Shown piece by piece: positions 8,913 to 17,375 of a stretch of DNA of 64,000 bases. The stretch covers positions 15,076 through 79,075 of the forward strand of contig CAYMLO010000024.1 in the NCBI GenBank assembly GCA_964390905.1, written 5' to 3'. Origin of the DNA: JAFGLZ01 sp964390905. Its GTDB lineage: Bacteria > Planctomycetota > Phycisphaerae > UBA1845 > JAFGLZ01. The notes below the pieces were generated by a model. It searched no databases. It was given only the letters and a program-made list of their open reading frames with translations, and was not told where the DNA came from. How positions within the stretch are numbered: position 1 is the first letter of the stretch; each line of letters opens with the position of its first letter. A program made the translations under genes and the position numbers.

Positions 8913-9832
8913 AGACGAACCACCCTCCGGCGCAACAGCGCCACCTGCACCCCGGCGACCAGCACGATCGCGGCGAACATGACGAACGATACGGCCGATG
9001 CGTAGCCCTGACGGTTGTTCAGCACGCCCAGCCAGTAGATGTAATACCCGACCGTCACGGTGCGGTAGCCCGGCCCGCCTTCGGTCGTCACCACGATCTG
9101 CGGGAACAAGTTGATGCCGGTGATCAGCGCCAGCACGGAGACCGTCGTGATCGTGGGAACGAGCATCGGCAGCTGGATCCGCCCGAAGACCGACAGCGGC
9201 CCGGCCCCGTCGATGCTGGCGGCCTCGTAGAGCTCCGTGGGGATCGTCTGCAGGCTGGCCAGATACAGCGTCGTGAAGAACCCCAACCCGCTCCACGCCA
9301 CCAGGGCGAAGATGAAGTACGGCACCAGACGCGGGTCGCCCATCCAGTCTTGCGCCCAGGTCTCCAGCCCGACCGTGCGGAGCAGGACGTTGACGGCCCC
9401 CTCGCGATAGTTGGCCATGTACTGAAACAGCAGCGCGCTGACCAGGATGCTCAGGACGTAGGGGTAGAAGAACAGCCCGCGGATCAACCCGCGCAGCGTC
9501 CGCAACCGGTCGAGCAGGATCGCCAGCAGCATCGCACCGAACGTGAAGAACGTCACGATCAGCAGCGTCTCGAAGAGCGTGAACCGAACGGCCGTCAGGA
9601 ACCGTGCGTCGTGATACAGCTCCCGGAAATTCGCCAACCCAACGAAGTCCGCGCCCCGCGTCCACCCCGTCCAATCCGTCAGACTGTAGGCAAACCCCAG
9701 GATCGCCGGCAGCACCATGAACCCGGCATAGAGAAACACAGCCGGCCCGCAGAGGATGAGAGAGGAAAGCCACGGGCGCTGTCCCCGGCGAGCGAGCGAG
9801 CGGGAATTCATCTTGTGCGTGGCGGCGGTCAT
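8909..9832 (-). CDS. Sugar ABC transporter permease, MalF/LacF type
   Basis: 307 aa from ATG 9832; ATG 9811 (MNSRSLARRGQR) is also possible. The frame runs 20 codons further upstream but that part is translated from the short-period repeat tract at 9836-9882 and is unlikely to be protein. The product has MalF-type features: PAVFLYAGFMVLPAILGFAYS as first membrane segment, the EAA loop ELYEAASIDGAGPLSVFGRI (about residue 205), and a GGPGYRT segment. It couples to the second permease by ATGA. No Shine-Dalgarno is clear at either start; the 146-bp gap upstream carries inverted repeat tracts that could affect expression relative to the binding protein gene. Confidence 0.9.
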   Translation of the reverse strand: MTAATHKMNSRSLARRGQRPWLSSLILCGPAVFLYAGFMVLPAILGFAYSLTDWTGWTRGADFVGLANFRELYHDARFLTAVRFTLFETLLIVTFFTFGAMLLAILLDRLRTLRGLIRGLFFYPYVLSILVSALLFQYMANYREGAVNVLLRTVGLETWAQDWMGDPRLVPYFIFALVAWSGLGFFTTLYLASLQTIPTELYEAASIDGAGPLSVFGRIQLPMLVPTITTVSVLALITGINLFPQIVVTTEGGPGYRTVTVGYYIYWLGVLNNRQGYASAVSFVMFAAIVLVAGVQVALLRRRVVRL

Positions 9833-9835
9833 TGG

Positions 9836-9882
9836 ACTAGGGTTTAGGGTTCGGGGTTCAGGGGTCAGGGTCTGGGGTCCCG
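9836..9882. repeat. Degenerate 7-bp tandem repeat, G-rich on + strand
   Basis: About six imperfect copies of a GGGTTCA/GGGTTTA-like heptamer (CTAGGGTTTAGGGTTCGGGG and onward). It lies just upstream of the permease start and is in inverted orientation to the tract at 9931-9972. The G-runs could form a G-quadruplex, and the two tracts together a long imperfect hairpin. Confidence 0.75.
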
Positions 9883-9930
9883 GCTCTGTCATCCGAATCT
9901 GCAGCCATCGTCAAGGATGCTGTGACCTAA

Positions 9931-9972
9931 GACCTTGATCCCTGAACCCTGAACCCTAGACCCTAACCCCTG
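9931..9972. repeat. Degenerate 7-bp tandem repeat, C-rich on + strand
   Basis: About five copies of CCCTGAA/CCCTAGA/CCCTAAC, the reverse complement type of the 9836-9882 tract and about 48 bp from it. It begins six bases after the end of the binding protein gene (9979) on the leftward strand, so the pair separates binding protein from permeases and could form an mRNA stem in that gap. Confidence 0.75.
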
Positions 9973-9978
9973 CTTCCC

Positions 9979-11298
9979 TCACATCCCCTTCCGTGCGCTG
10001 TCCCAATCGTCGTCGAGCATCTTGAGCAGCTTGTCGACGTCCTTGTTGCCGGACAGGATCTCCTGCATCGTGCGGGCCATCGTCATCGACCAGCCCGAGG
10101 GCGGGATGTCGTCCAACCCGATGTGGAACCCGACCGTGCTGGCGACCTTGGCTGTGGTGGCGGCCATGCTGTCGAACAAATGCTGCGCCGCCGGCCAATC
10201 GCTCTTGGGGCCGTCTACGGCCACGTTGGCGGCCAGCTTGAACATGCTCTCGCCGTTGAGATAGCACTGATAGACGTGTGGGTCGTAGAAGGCTTCGAGG
10301 GCGGCCCGGGCCTTGTCGAGCCTCTGGCCCGTCGCGCTGGTCGTGATCGCCCAGCCGCTCTGGAATGTCGAGGTGTCGATCAGCAGCGGTGGCCGGCCCG
10401 TCATCGACGGGATCGGCCAGTACTCGATCTCGAAGTCCACCTGGTAAGGCTCGACGTCCCCCGCCATCCAGCACCCCATCATCCACGTCGCACCCTTGCC
10501 GCCGTAGAAGTCGCGCTGCTCTTCGTTGTACCCGTCGCTCAGCGCGCCCTTGCCCACGAAGTTGTCGAGCAGGTCGATCATCTTACCGACGATCAGTCTC
10601 GCCGTCGGGTCGGACGCGAACCTGACCTTCCGCTGATCCATCAGCCGGGTCCACGACGGCTTGTTCGGGTCCGGCTTGACGTCGTACATATTGGTGGCGA
10701 TGGCGTAGAACAGAGGCATGTGGGCCGACCACTCCCGGCCGCCGTAGACTAACGGCTTGTGGCCCCGGGCCTTGATCTTGTGCAGCGCCGCGACAAAATC
10801 GTCCCACGTCGCCGGCGGTTCGGTGATGCCCGCATCGTGCCACATCCGCTTGTTGATCGCGATCCCCTGAACCTGGATCCCGCCCTGACTGGTGTACCGC
10901 TTGCCCTTGTACGGCGGCGGCAGGGGGATCCCGAACTTGTCGTAGAACGCGTCGGACAAGGGGATCAGATGCCCGCCGTCGGCCAGGAAGTTGGTCAGCT
11001 GCCAGGTCATGACGATTTCGGGCAGGTCGTCCGTGGCGATCCTCGACTTGTAGTACTCCGCCCCCTGGCTGTCGCCCAGATCGATCAGGTCCATCTTCCA
11101 GCCCGGGTTGTCGCGCTCGAACGCCGCCTTCCACGCCTCGAAGTGCAACCGAAACCCTTCTCGACCGCCGATGTTCCGCGTGACGCGGATCACCTGACGG
11201 GTGTCGTCGTCCCGGCCACAGCCGCCAGCGCCCGCCGCGACGATCCACAGCAGGCCACCCGCAAGCGCTAGACCCCGTGGCATGATCGACCGTGTCAT
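9979..11298 (-). CDS. Sugar ABC transporter substrate-binding lipoprotein
   Basis: 439 aa. A signal peptide with lipobox AGAGGC (Cys about 27) anchors it to a membrane. The rest is a class I (MalE/UgpB-like) binding protein: FRLHFEAWKAAFERDNPGWK near the start, LPEIVMTWQ, a hinge segment INKRMWHDAGITEPPATWDD typical of the family, and a C-terminal helical lobe. GAGGAGAG precedes the ATG. It delivers an unknown sugar to the two permeases downstream. It begins 23 bp after the zinc-ribbon membrane protein gene, so it is likely on the same leftward transcript as the hydrolase at 12048-13778. Confidence 0.93.
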   Translation of the reverse strand: MTRSIMPRGLALAGGLLWIVAAGAGGCGRDDDTRQVIRVTRNIGGREGFRLHFEAWKAAFERDNPGWKMDLIDLGDSQGAEYYKSRIATDDLPEIVMTWQLTNFLADGGHLIPLSDAFYDKFGIPLPPPYKGKRYTSQGGIQVQGIAINKRMWHDAGITEPPATWDDFVAALHKIKARGHKPLVYGGREWSAHMPLFYAIATNMYDVKPDPNKPSWTRLMDQRKVRFASDPTARLIVGKMIDLLDNFVGKGALSDGYNEEQRDFYGGKGATWMMGCWMAGDVEPYQVDFEIEYWPIPSMTGRPPLLIDTSTFQSGWAITTSATGQRLDKARAALEAFYDPHVYQCYLNGESMFKLAANVAVDGPKSDWPAAQHLFDSMAATTAKVASTVGFHIGLDDIPPSGWSMTMARTMQEILSGNKDVDKLLKMLDDDWDSARKGM

Positions 11299-11321
11299 TC
11301 GCTCTCCTCACATGGCCCCGC

Positions 11322-11657
11322 TCATATCCGCTCGCCGCACTCGGGACACGCTGGCTCGGCGATGTCTCGCAAGATGGCGCTGCATTGGCGGCAGCGTATT
11401 TCCGGCAGGGGGCCGAAGTGGCGAGTCAGTACGCCGTAGGTGACAACAGCAAGCAAGCAGGTCCCCAGCCACACGCTAAGTGCATCCGCCGCTGCGAGCC
11501 TCAAGGCATCCGGCAAGATCGCCAACGCATCATGGATGCGTGTGAACAGCGCGAGCGTGTAGTCGCTGTACCAACTGCACATGACGGTTCCGTAGATCGC
11601 CCCCGCCGCCACCGCGATCGCGGCTCGCCAGAACCAGTGGAGTCGTCGCTTGCGCAT
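11322..11657 (-). CDS. Small membrane protein with C-terminal zinc ribbon (copy 2)
   Basis: 111 aa from ATG 11657 (MRKRRLHWFWRAAIAVAAGA). The start was chosen because it aligns with the start of its paralogue at 12028; the frame is open further upstream but that part overlaps the paralogue gene. Two membrane helices (about 10-30 and 70-88) are followed by CRQC-x10-CPECGERI, a four-Cys zinc ribbon. This ribbon is known from many planctomycete membrane proteins. The copy has lost the Gly-Tyr of CGY (CSAIL instead of CGYIL) but keeps all four Cys. Role unknown. Confidence 0.75.
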   Translation of the reverse strand: MRKRRLHWFWRAAIAVAAGAIYGTVMCSWYSDYTLALFTRIHDALAILPDALRLAAADALSVWLGTCLLAVVTYGVLTRHFGPLPEIRCRQCSAILRDIAEPACPECGERI

Positions 11658-11695
11658 CAGGCAGCGTCCGTTGGAAGCAGGTTCCCAGCTTCCGC

Positions 11696-12028
11696 CTAGA
11701 CTCGTTCGCCGCACTCCGGGCAGCGTGGTTCGGTGATCCCTCGCAGGATGTACCCGCATTCCCGGCAGCGGGTCTCGCGGTCGCGTGGCAGGGAACCGGC
11801 GTACCGCGTCAGCAACCCATAGCTGGCCACGGAGATCACACAAGGCCACAGCTTCTCGCCGAACACGTGGGCCATCGTTGTTCTCAGATCGATCGGCAGG
11901 CCAGCCAAGGCGTCGTGGATCATCTTGCACATCTGGAAGTGATACCTGGCGAAGGCCCCATAGACAACGCCCGCAAGCACCGCGATCGCGGCCCGCCAGA
12001 ACCAGTGAAGCCGTGGCCTGCGCATCAT
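11696..12028 (-). CDS. Small membrane protein with C-terminal zinc ribbon (copy 1)
   Basis: 110 aa, MMRRPRLHWFWRAAIAVLAG then two membrane helices and a C-terminal zinc ribbon CRECGYILRGITEPRCPECG. The N-terminal 20 residues and the ribbon are nearly the same as those of the gene at 11322-11657, so the pair is a tandem duplication. It lies 19 bp after the hydrolase gene stop and 38 bp before the second copy. The ribbon should face the cytoplasm given the Arg-rich N-terminus. Function not known; association with the ABC importer is only by position. Confidence 0.78.
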   Translation of the reverse strand: MMRRPRLHWFWRAAIAVLAGVVYGAFARYHFQMCKMIHDALAGLPIDLRTTMAHVFGEKLWPCVISVASYGLLTRYAGSLPRDRETRCRECGYILRGITEPRCPECGERV

Positions 12029-12047
12029 GGACGCCCTGAGCGGTCCC

Positions 12048-13778
12048 TCATCTGCGACGCCGCACGATCATGCCGAGGCAGCAGGCGGCGGCGAGCGACA
12101 ACATCGGCCCCGTTCCGGTTCCGCACTTGAAGACGGCCGTCACGTCACGGTCGTCGTCCATCGCGATCGTCGTCGAGGCGTTGGCGTCGGTCGCCGCGTA
12201 GTTCGCGTCGCCCGGGTGATTGGGGTCGTAGATCAGCCAGTGCTTGAACCCCTTGCCGGCGTTGGCCTCGGCCGTAAGGGTCACCGGCGTGCCGGGTTCG
12301 TAGTACCGCGGAAAGTTCGGATCGATCTCCACGACCCGACCCCACGCCGGGTTGACCACGTCGACGTTTAGCGTGGCCGGGTCGGGGACGACGCGGACCT
12401 CCGTGGTGAACTTGAACGGCGCCGGTCCGATGGTGGTGTAGGTCAGCTCGACGAAGAAGGCCCGCCACCCCACAGGCGGCATGGACACCTGCCCGATGTA
12501 GAGCCCGCCGCCCTGGTGGGTGAGGACGCTGTCGGTCCACACCGGACCCGAGTAGGGCATGCCGACCGGGTTCTTCCGGAAGTCGCGCGCCACGGTATTG
12601 GTGGCCTGCCACAGCCTGACCTCGGTGGGTGGCGGGGTCACCGTTTGCACGTGGATCGCGTCGTCGCCCACGAACGTCCAGGAGAACTGCGGTCGCGGCA
12701 TCCCGGCGAGGATGGCGTAGTAGTAGGCCAAGAGGCTGTCGCCTGCGTCGGAACCGTCGAGTGAATGGTCGGTGTTGGGGACGTAGCGGAGGTACTTCTC
12801 GCCCGGCAGGTCGTCGAAGTAGAACTGGGACGAGTCGGGCAGGAAGAAGTCGTCGCCGGCCGAGTTGATCATGAACTTGGGCATCGTGTAGCGGGCCAGG
12901 TAGGCGTAGGGATCGACGACGGCGAACATGGCGGCGATCTCGGGGGTCTGGAACCAGCCCATGATGCCCATGTCCTCGTAGTCATGGACGGCCGGGGCCC
13001 AGAAGCCGTAGGCGGCGTAGTGGTGGGTCATGGAGACCTCGACGTTGAGCACGTCGATCACGATGGGCACGATCGCCACGACGCGCGGGTCGACGGCGGC
13101 CGTCGTCCACGTCGTCCAGCCGCGCTTCGACGCGCCGGACACCACGAAGTCGTCGATCGTCACCGCCCCGCCCGTCGCGCCGTAGATGAAGGCCTGCGTG
13201 GCGTCCATCGCCAGAACGGCCGCGTTCGTCATCGGCAGGCGCGGCAGCCACAGCGCGTCGCCGGTCCGCAGGTACTTGTCCCACGCGTAGGCGATCAGCT
13301 CGTCTTCCGTGCGACCGTTGGCGATGTAGCGCGGGTCCGTCTCGTCTGTGAACTTGATCCGCTGGTTCGGGACCATCCGCAGGTCCACGACGACGGTGTT
13401 CGTCTGCGTCGCGAGGGTCGTCAACATCGAGTCGACCGATGACGGCGGCGATCCCCCGTTGCTGCCCCCGTCGATGAAGAGAAACGCCCGCGTGCCGTTG
13501 ACGGTCGTCGGCTTGATGATCGTGACCCAGTGTTGCCACAGCTCCCGGTCCACCTCGTTCGGCTCGTCCCGCCAGACCTGGGACTTCATGTCCAACACGT
13601 ACGCCGCATAGCCCGACCCGGTGAAGTAGTTCACGAATGCGTAGGTGAAGTTCGGGTCCGGCAGCGCGATGTAGTCGTCCAGCGCCGTGCCTGCGGCGGG
13701 TTGCAGCCAGCCGCCCACTACGACGCCGAAGACCAACAGCCACACGCACTTGCTCAGGACGGAATCGCGAGTCGACAT
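12048..13778 (-). CDS. PhoPQ-activated pathogenicity-related family alpha/beta hydrolase with C-terminal anchor
   Basis: 576 aa. Signal peptide about 1-31 (QPAAGTALDDY). Residues about 35-440 match the PhoPQ_related family (PqaA-like): ALPDPNFTYAF, then the nucleophile motif SGASKRGWTTW (Ser 217), INSAGDDFFLPDS (likely Asp) and PNTDHSLDGSD (likely His), so the Ser-Asp-His triad is intact. Residues about 480-550 are a bacterial-repeat beta module (GTPVTLTAEANAGKGFKHW). The tail is KCGTGTGP, a hydrophobic helix and RRRR, which looks like a protein-sorting anchor but is not a PEP-CTERM. A secreted esterase or peptidase, substrate unknown. It heads a leftward unit that includes the sugar importer. 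Confidence 0.85.
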   Translation of the reverse strand: MSTRDSVLSKCVWLLVFGVVVGGWLQPAAGTALDDYIALPDPNFTYAFVNYFTGSGYAAYVLDMKSQVWRDEPNEVDRELWQHWVTIIKPTTVNGTRAFLFIDGGSNGGSPPSSVDSMLTTLATQTNTVVVDLRMVPNQRIKFTDETDPRYIANGRTEDELIAYAWDKYLRTGDALWLPRLPMTNAAVLAMDATQAFIYGATGGAVTIDDFVVSGASKRGWTTWTTAAVDPRVVAIVPIVIDVLNVEVSMTHHYAAYGFWAPAVHDYEDMGIMGWFQTPEIAAMFAVVDPYAYLARYTMPKFMINSAGDDFFLPDSSQFYFDDLPGEKYLRYVPNTDHSLDGSDAGDSLLAYYYAILAGMPRPQFSWTFVGDDAIHVQTVTPPPTEVRLWQATNTVARDFRKNPVGMPYSGPVWTDSVLTHQGGGLYIGQVSMPPVGWRAFFVELTYTTIGPAPFKFTTEVRVVPDPATLNVDVVNPAWGRVVEIDPNFPRYYEPGTPVTLTAEANAGKGFKHWLIYDPNHPGDANYAATDANASTTIAMDDDRDVTAVFKCGTGTGPMLSLAAACCLGMIVRRRR

Positions 13779-13950
13779 GGTTTGCCCTCCCCAGCACCAG
13801 CGCCTGCAGGCCCGACGCTTCGGGCGCAGCCTTCACCCCCGGGAATCCTGGCCAGCCTCCAGATCAAGGATACCAGCATGCGCAAGGTCGGTCAAAACGG
13901 CGAGGAGTTTGGCACGTAGGCTGCACCCTCAGACGGGAGTGATCGGGTCG

Positions 13951-15063
13951 TCATCCGCGATACCTTGCGTCTTCCTCGATGGGCCGGAACGGCGGGGGGT
14001 GCACAGGGCGATCGGGCCACAAGGCAGACCGGTTTTGCTCGTAGGCGTCGACGGCGGCGAGGATGGCCTCCATGCTCAGCCGGGCCGTTCGCAGGCCTGG
14101 TTCCGGATCGACGCCGTCCACCACGCACTCATGGAACCGTGTGTACTGACGGATGAAGTTCTTCAAGCCGGCAAAGGCGTCGGGTCCGCCGCCGCCGACG
14201 TCGGATGCGTCAATGCGGGTCCGGACCCCGGTCTGCTCGACCACGAACAGATCCATGCTGCCGTCGTAGCGGTGGTCGTAGATGAGTTGAGCGTCCTGGC
14301 AGTACACGCGGTAGTCGATCGCGCTCTCGCAGTGGCGAATCCCCCAACTGCTGAACATCGTGCCGATCCCGCCGCGTTCGAACTCGAAGATCGCGAAGGA
14401 CGTGTCAGGCCCTTCCATCCGATCGCCCTGGGCGATCTTCGTGGAGGCCTTGGCCGCCTTGACGGGTCGGCCCATCATCCAGATCATCAGGTCCACGTAG
14501 TGGCAGCCGTGGCTGAACAGCGATCCGCCCCGGCCGAGCCCCTCGTTGGTCTTGATCCACGACTTGTCGTCGAGCCACTGGCCCGACCAGCCCTGCTCCG
14601 TCCGGCAGGTCACGGCGAAGGGCGCGCCGTAGGTTCCGGCCTCAACGAGCTGATGCATCTTGATAAACAGCGGATTGTGTCTCAAGATGTAGCCTACGGA
14701 CACGCGGACGTCGTGACGTTCGGTCAGTTCGATCACTTCGTCCATGTCCGCCAGGGTGGTGGTGACGGGCTTCTCGACGAGGAGGCCGCGCGCCCCGTGG
14801 CCCACGGCCGACCGGATGTTGTCGATGTGTAGGTTGTGGGGCGTGCAGACCGCCACGGCGTGGATGTCCGTGACGTGGTCGTACATCTCGGCCTCGTCGG
14901 CGAACAGCGGCGCGTCGCCCAGCTTCGCCGCGTTGGCGGCCGAGGGCCCACGCGGATCCACGCCGGCCACCAGCTCGAACCGGTCGCTGAGCTGACCGAT
15001 GGCCGAAAGGTGCGACCCCGCGATCCCGCCGAGTCCGATGACAGCCGTGCGAAGGCGTTCCAT
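13951..15063 (-). CDS. Gfo/Idh/MocA family NAD(P)-dependent oxidoreductase
   Basis: 370 aa from ATG 15063, chosen for GGAGGG eight bases upstream; an in-frame ATG two codons earlier is too close to it. The N-terminal Rossmann fold has GLGGIAGSHLSAIG and AGVDPRG; the family motif EKPVTTT is at about residue 95. The C-terminal half is the usual alpha/beta substrate domain with GGSLFSHGCHYVDL (catalytic His region). It would oxidise or reduce a sugar or cyclitol in the cytoplasm. It is divergent from the aminotransferase at 15214, from which it is separated by 150 bp holding an 8-bp repeat tract. Confidence 0.9.
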   Translation of the reverse strand: MERLRTAVIGLGGIAGSHLSAIGQLSDRFELVAGVDPRGPSAANAAKLGDAPLFADEAEMYDHVTDIHAVAVCTPHNLHIDNIRSAVGHGARGLLVEKPVTTTLADMDEVIELTERHDVRVSVGYILRHNPLFIKMHQLVEAGTYGAPFAVTCRTEQGWSGQWLDDKSWIKTNEGLGRGGSLFSHGCHYVDLMIWMMGRPVKAAKASTKIAQGDRMEGPDTSFAIFEFERGGIGTMFSSWGIRHCESAIDYRVYCQDAQLIYDHRYDGSMDLFVVEQTGVRTRIDASDVGGGGPDAFAGLKNFIRQYTRFHECVVDGVDPEPGLRTARLSMEAILAAVDAYEQNRSALWPDRPVHPPPFRPIEEDARYRG

Positions 15064-15155
15064 GGGCATGACCCTCCAAACACCAACCGACCACGAAGCT
15101 AAGCCGGTTGCGCCTATCACGCAAGGCGCCGTCAGTGATGCACCGCGTCCCACCG

Positions 15156-15200
15156 TTCTGACGTTTCGATATTTCGACTTTTCGACGTTTCGCTGTTTCC
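15156..15200. repeat. Degenerate 8-bp tandem repeat upstream of the aminotransferase gene
   Basis: Five to six phased octamers with a TTTCGA core: TTTCGATA, TTTCGACT, TTTCGACG, TTTCGCTG, then TTTCC. The tract ends 13 bp before the start codon at 15214, immediately before its ribosome binding site (CAGGAG), so it would be in the 5' leader of the mRNA. Confidence 0.75.
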
Positions 15201-15213
15201 CCAGGAGTGGCCT

Positions 15214-16452
15214 ATGTCCAAGCTAGCGATTGACGGCGGCAGCCCCGTCATCGAATCCCTGTCCGGCCCGCGACTGCTGATCGGCTCCGAAGAGCGTGAC
15301 GCGGTGATGGCCCTCTTCGACCGCGTGATATCCGGCGGCGGTGCGTTCGACCGGTACGGCGGTCAAGAGGTCGATGCCTACGAGCGGGAGTTCGCGGAGT
15401 TCTGCGGCACGGCGTTCGCGACGGCGACCAGTTCCGGCACGGCCGCCATTCACGCCGCCGTCGCTGCGCTGCGGCTCGAGCCGGGCGACGAGATCGTGTC
15501 GGCGCCGATCACCGACCCAGGCGCGATATCGCCGGTCTTGATGCAGAACTGCATCCCCACGTTCGCCGACACCGACCCCGAGACCTTCAACATCACGGCC
15601 GAAGGCATCCAGCGGGTCCTGACGGACAGGACGCGGGCCGTCGTCGTCGGCCACATCGCCGGCGAACCGGCCGACATGGATCCCATCATGGACCTGGCCA
15701 AGGACCGGGACCTCGTCGTGATCGAGGACGCCAGCCAGGCCCACGCGGCCGAGTACCGGGGTCGGAGGGTCGGCTCGATCGGCCATATGGGCGCGTTCAG
15801 CACGATGAGCGGCAAGCATCACACCACGGGCGGCCAGGGCGGGATCGTGACCACCAGTGACGAGGAGATCTACTGGAACGCCAAGCGCTTCGCCGACCGC
15901 GGCAAGCCGTTCGGCTCGGACGCCGGCGAGAACCTGTTCATGGGTCTCAACTACCGCATGACCGAGCTGGAGGCCTGTATCGGTCGCGTCCAGCTCAGCA
16001 AACTACCCGCCATCGCGGCGTCTCGGAGGCGGTTCGTCGACCGTCTCGGCGAGGGCATCGCCGGCTGCAGGGCGGTCCGGCTGGGCAAGATCGTCGGCGG
16101 CGCCACGCCGACCTACTGGTTCGGCCGGCTCCGTGTGGACGAATCGGCGCTGACGGTGGACAAGGCCCAATTCGTCCAGGCCCTATCGGCTGAGGGCGTG
16201 CCCTGCGCCGCCACCTACGTCACTGTGATGTACAAGCAGAAGTGGATCGCCGATCGGCAGACCTACGGCCAGAGCGGCCATCCGTGGACGGCCTCCTACG
16301 GTCGGGAGGTGGACTACACGGATTGCTGTCCCAACGCCGAGCGGGCGCTCGCCACGCATATGCTGCTACACTGGCACGAGAACCTGACCGACGACGATGC
16401 CGACCGGATCGCTGAGGCCGTCGTCAAAGTGGAAAAGGCCTACAAACGATGA
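15214..16452 (+). CDS. DegT/DnrJ/EryC1/StrS-family PLP aminotransferase
   Basis: 412 aa, RBS CAGGAG. Fold-type I PLP enzyme: TSSGTAAIHAAVAAL binds the cofactor phosphate, VIEDASQAHAA carries the PLP-ring Asp, and STMSGKHHTTGGQGG holds the Schiff-base Lys (about residue 199). The family transaminates keto-sugars or acts as a sugar dehydratase; with the Lys present, aminotransferase activity is likely. It overlaps the next gene by ATGA, so it is translationally coupled to the amidohydrolase, and it diverges from a Gfo/Idh oxidoreductase. Together they could oxidise and aminate a sugar or inosose, but the substrate is not known. Confidence 0.9.
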   Translation: MSKLAIDGGSPVIESLSGPRLLIGSEERDAVMALFDRVISGGGAFDRYGGQEVDAYEREFAEFCGTAFATATSSGTAAIHAAVAALRLEPGDEIVSAPITDPGAISPVLMQNCIPTFADTDPETFNITAEGIQRVLTDRTRAVVVGHIAGEPADMDPIMDLAKDRDLVVIEDASQAHAAEYRGRRVGSIGHMGAFSTMSGKHHTTGGQGGIVTTSDEEIYWNAKRFADRGKPFGSDAGENLFMGLNYRMTELEACIGRVQLSKLPAIAASRRRFVDRLGEGIAGCRAVRLGKIVGGATPTYWFGRLRVDESALTVDKAQFVQALSAEGVPCAATYVTVMYKQKWIADRQTYGQSGHPWTASYGREVDYTDCCPNAERALATHMLLHWHENLTDDDADRIAEAVVKVEKAYKR

Positions 16453-17330
16453 TTATCGACGCGCACGGACACCTGAACTGGCACAAACACGACACGGACA
16501 AGGTGGTGGCCAACCTCGACGAGCACGGCATCGACAAGATGTGGGCCTTGAGCTGGGAGGTGATCCTTCCGGTCGAGGACGCCGAGTCCCGGAGCTACTC
16601 GGCCGTCTTGGATCCGCGCCACGGCCCGGGACAGTGGCTGCCGCTGGTGGACGTCATCGACGGGGCCCGGCGTTATCCGGATCGGCTGGTTCCCTTCTAC
16701 GCGCCTCACCCGAAAGAGGCGCACGCCCTGGAGCGGCTCAAGGCCGCCGTCGAGATCCACGGCATCCGCGGCGTGGGCGAGTGGAAGTTCCGCGTGACGC
16801 TCGACGATCCGGACGGCATCCGGATCTGGCGGTACGCGGGCGAGCGGCAGATGCCCGTCATCATCCACATGGATGCCCCCAGGCTGCCCCCGACCAATCT
16901 CGATGCCTGGGTCGACTCGTGGTACGGCGGCACGGCCGACCATCTCGAACACGCGCTGCAACTGGCCCCCGACACGGTCGTCTGTGGCCATGGACCCGGC
17001 TTCTGGCGGTACGTCACCGGCAAGGAGCCACAGATCGAGGCCTCCTACCTGAAGGGCCCCGACGACTACGCCCCGGGCGGGCGGCTCATCGATCTGCTCG
17101 ACAAATACCCGAACCTGTACTGCGACCTGTCGGCGGGGTCGGGCCTTCGCGGGCTCCAGTGCTTTCCCGATGGTGGCGCGAAGTTCCTGACGACGTATCA
17201 GGACCGGGCCCTGTTCGCCAGGGACTACTTCGACTCGGCCCTGCGTGATCACCTGGAGTCGCTGGCGTTGGACGAGACGGTCAGGGCCAAGATCCTCGGC
17301 GGAAACGCCCAACGCCTCGTGCCCGACTGA
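16449..17330 (+). CDS. Amidohydrolase_2-family metal-dependent hydrolase
   Basis: 293 aa, coupled to the aminotransferase by a 4-bp overlap. TIM-barrel hydrolase of the Amidohydrolase_2 type: HGHL near the N-terminus (HxH metal motif), VIIHMDAP (barrel His), CGHGPGFW, and YCDLSAGSG. The active-site residues look complete. Members hydrolyse or decarboxylate small ring compounds and lactones; the exact reaction cannot be read. Several similar hydrolases occur in the window (37746, 50488, 51290), each beside sugar genes. Confidence 0.85.
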   Translation: MIIDAHGHLNWHKHDTDKVVANLDEHGIDKMWALSWEVILPVEDAESRSYSAVLDPRHGPGQWLPLVDVIDGARRYPDRLVPFYAPHPKEAHALERLKAAVEIHGIRGVGEWKFRVTLDDPDGIRIWRYAGERQMPVIIHMDAPRLPPTNLDAWVDSWYGGTADHLEHALQLAPDTVVCGHGPGFWRYVTGKEPQIEASYLKGPDDYAPGGRLIDLLDKYPNLYCDLSAGSGLRGLQCFPDGGAKFLTTYQDRALFARDYFDSALRDHLESLALDETVRAKILGGNAQRLVPD

Positions 17331-17375
17331 GTCGGCGGACCGTCCCGAACGACTGATGTCGGCTTCTGATTGCTG

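Noticed and set aside
9836..9892. N-terminal extension of the MalF-like permease
   Set aside because: Those codons come from the heptamer repeat; the permease starts normally after it.
9836..9972. True telomere or chromosome end
   Set aside because: The heptamer tracts are short, degenerate, inverted to each other and inside an operon; the sequence continues normally on both sides.
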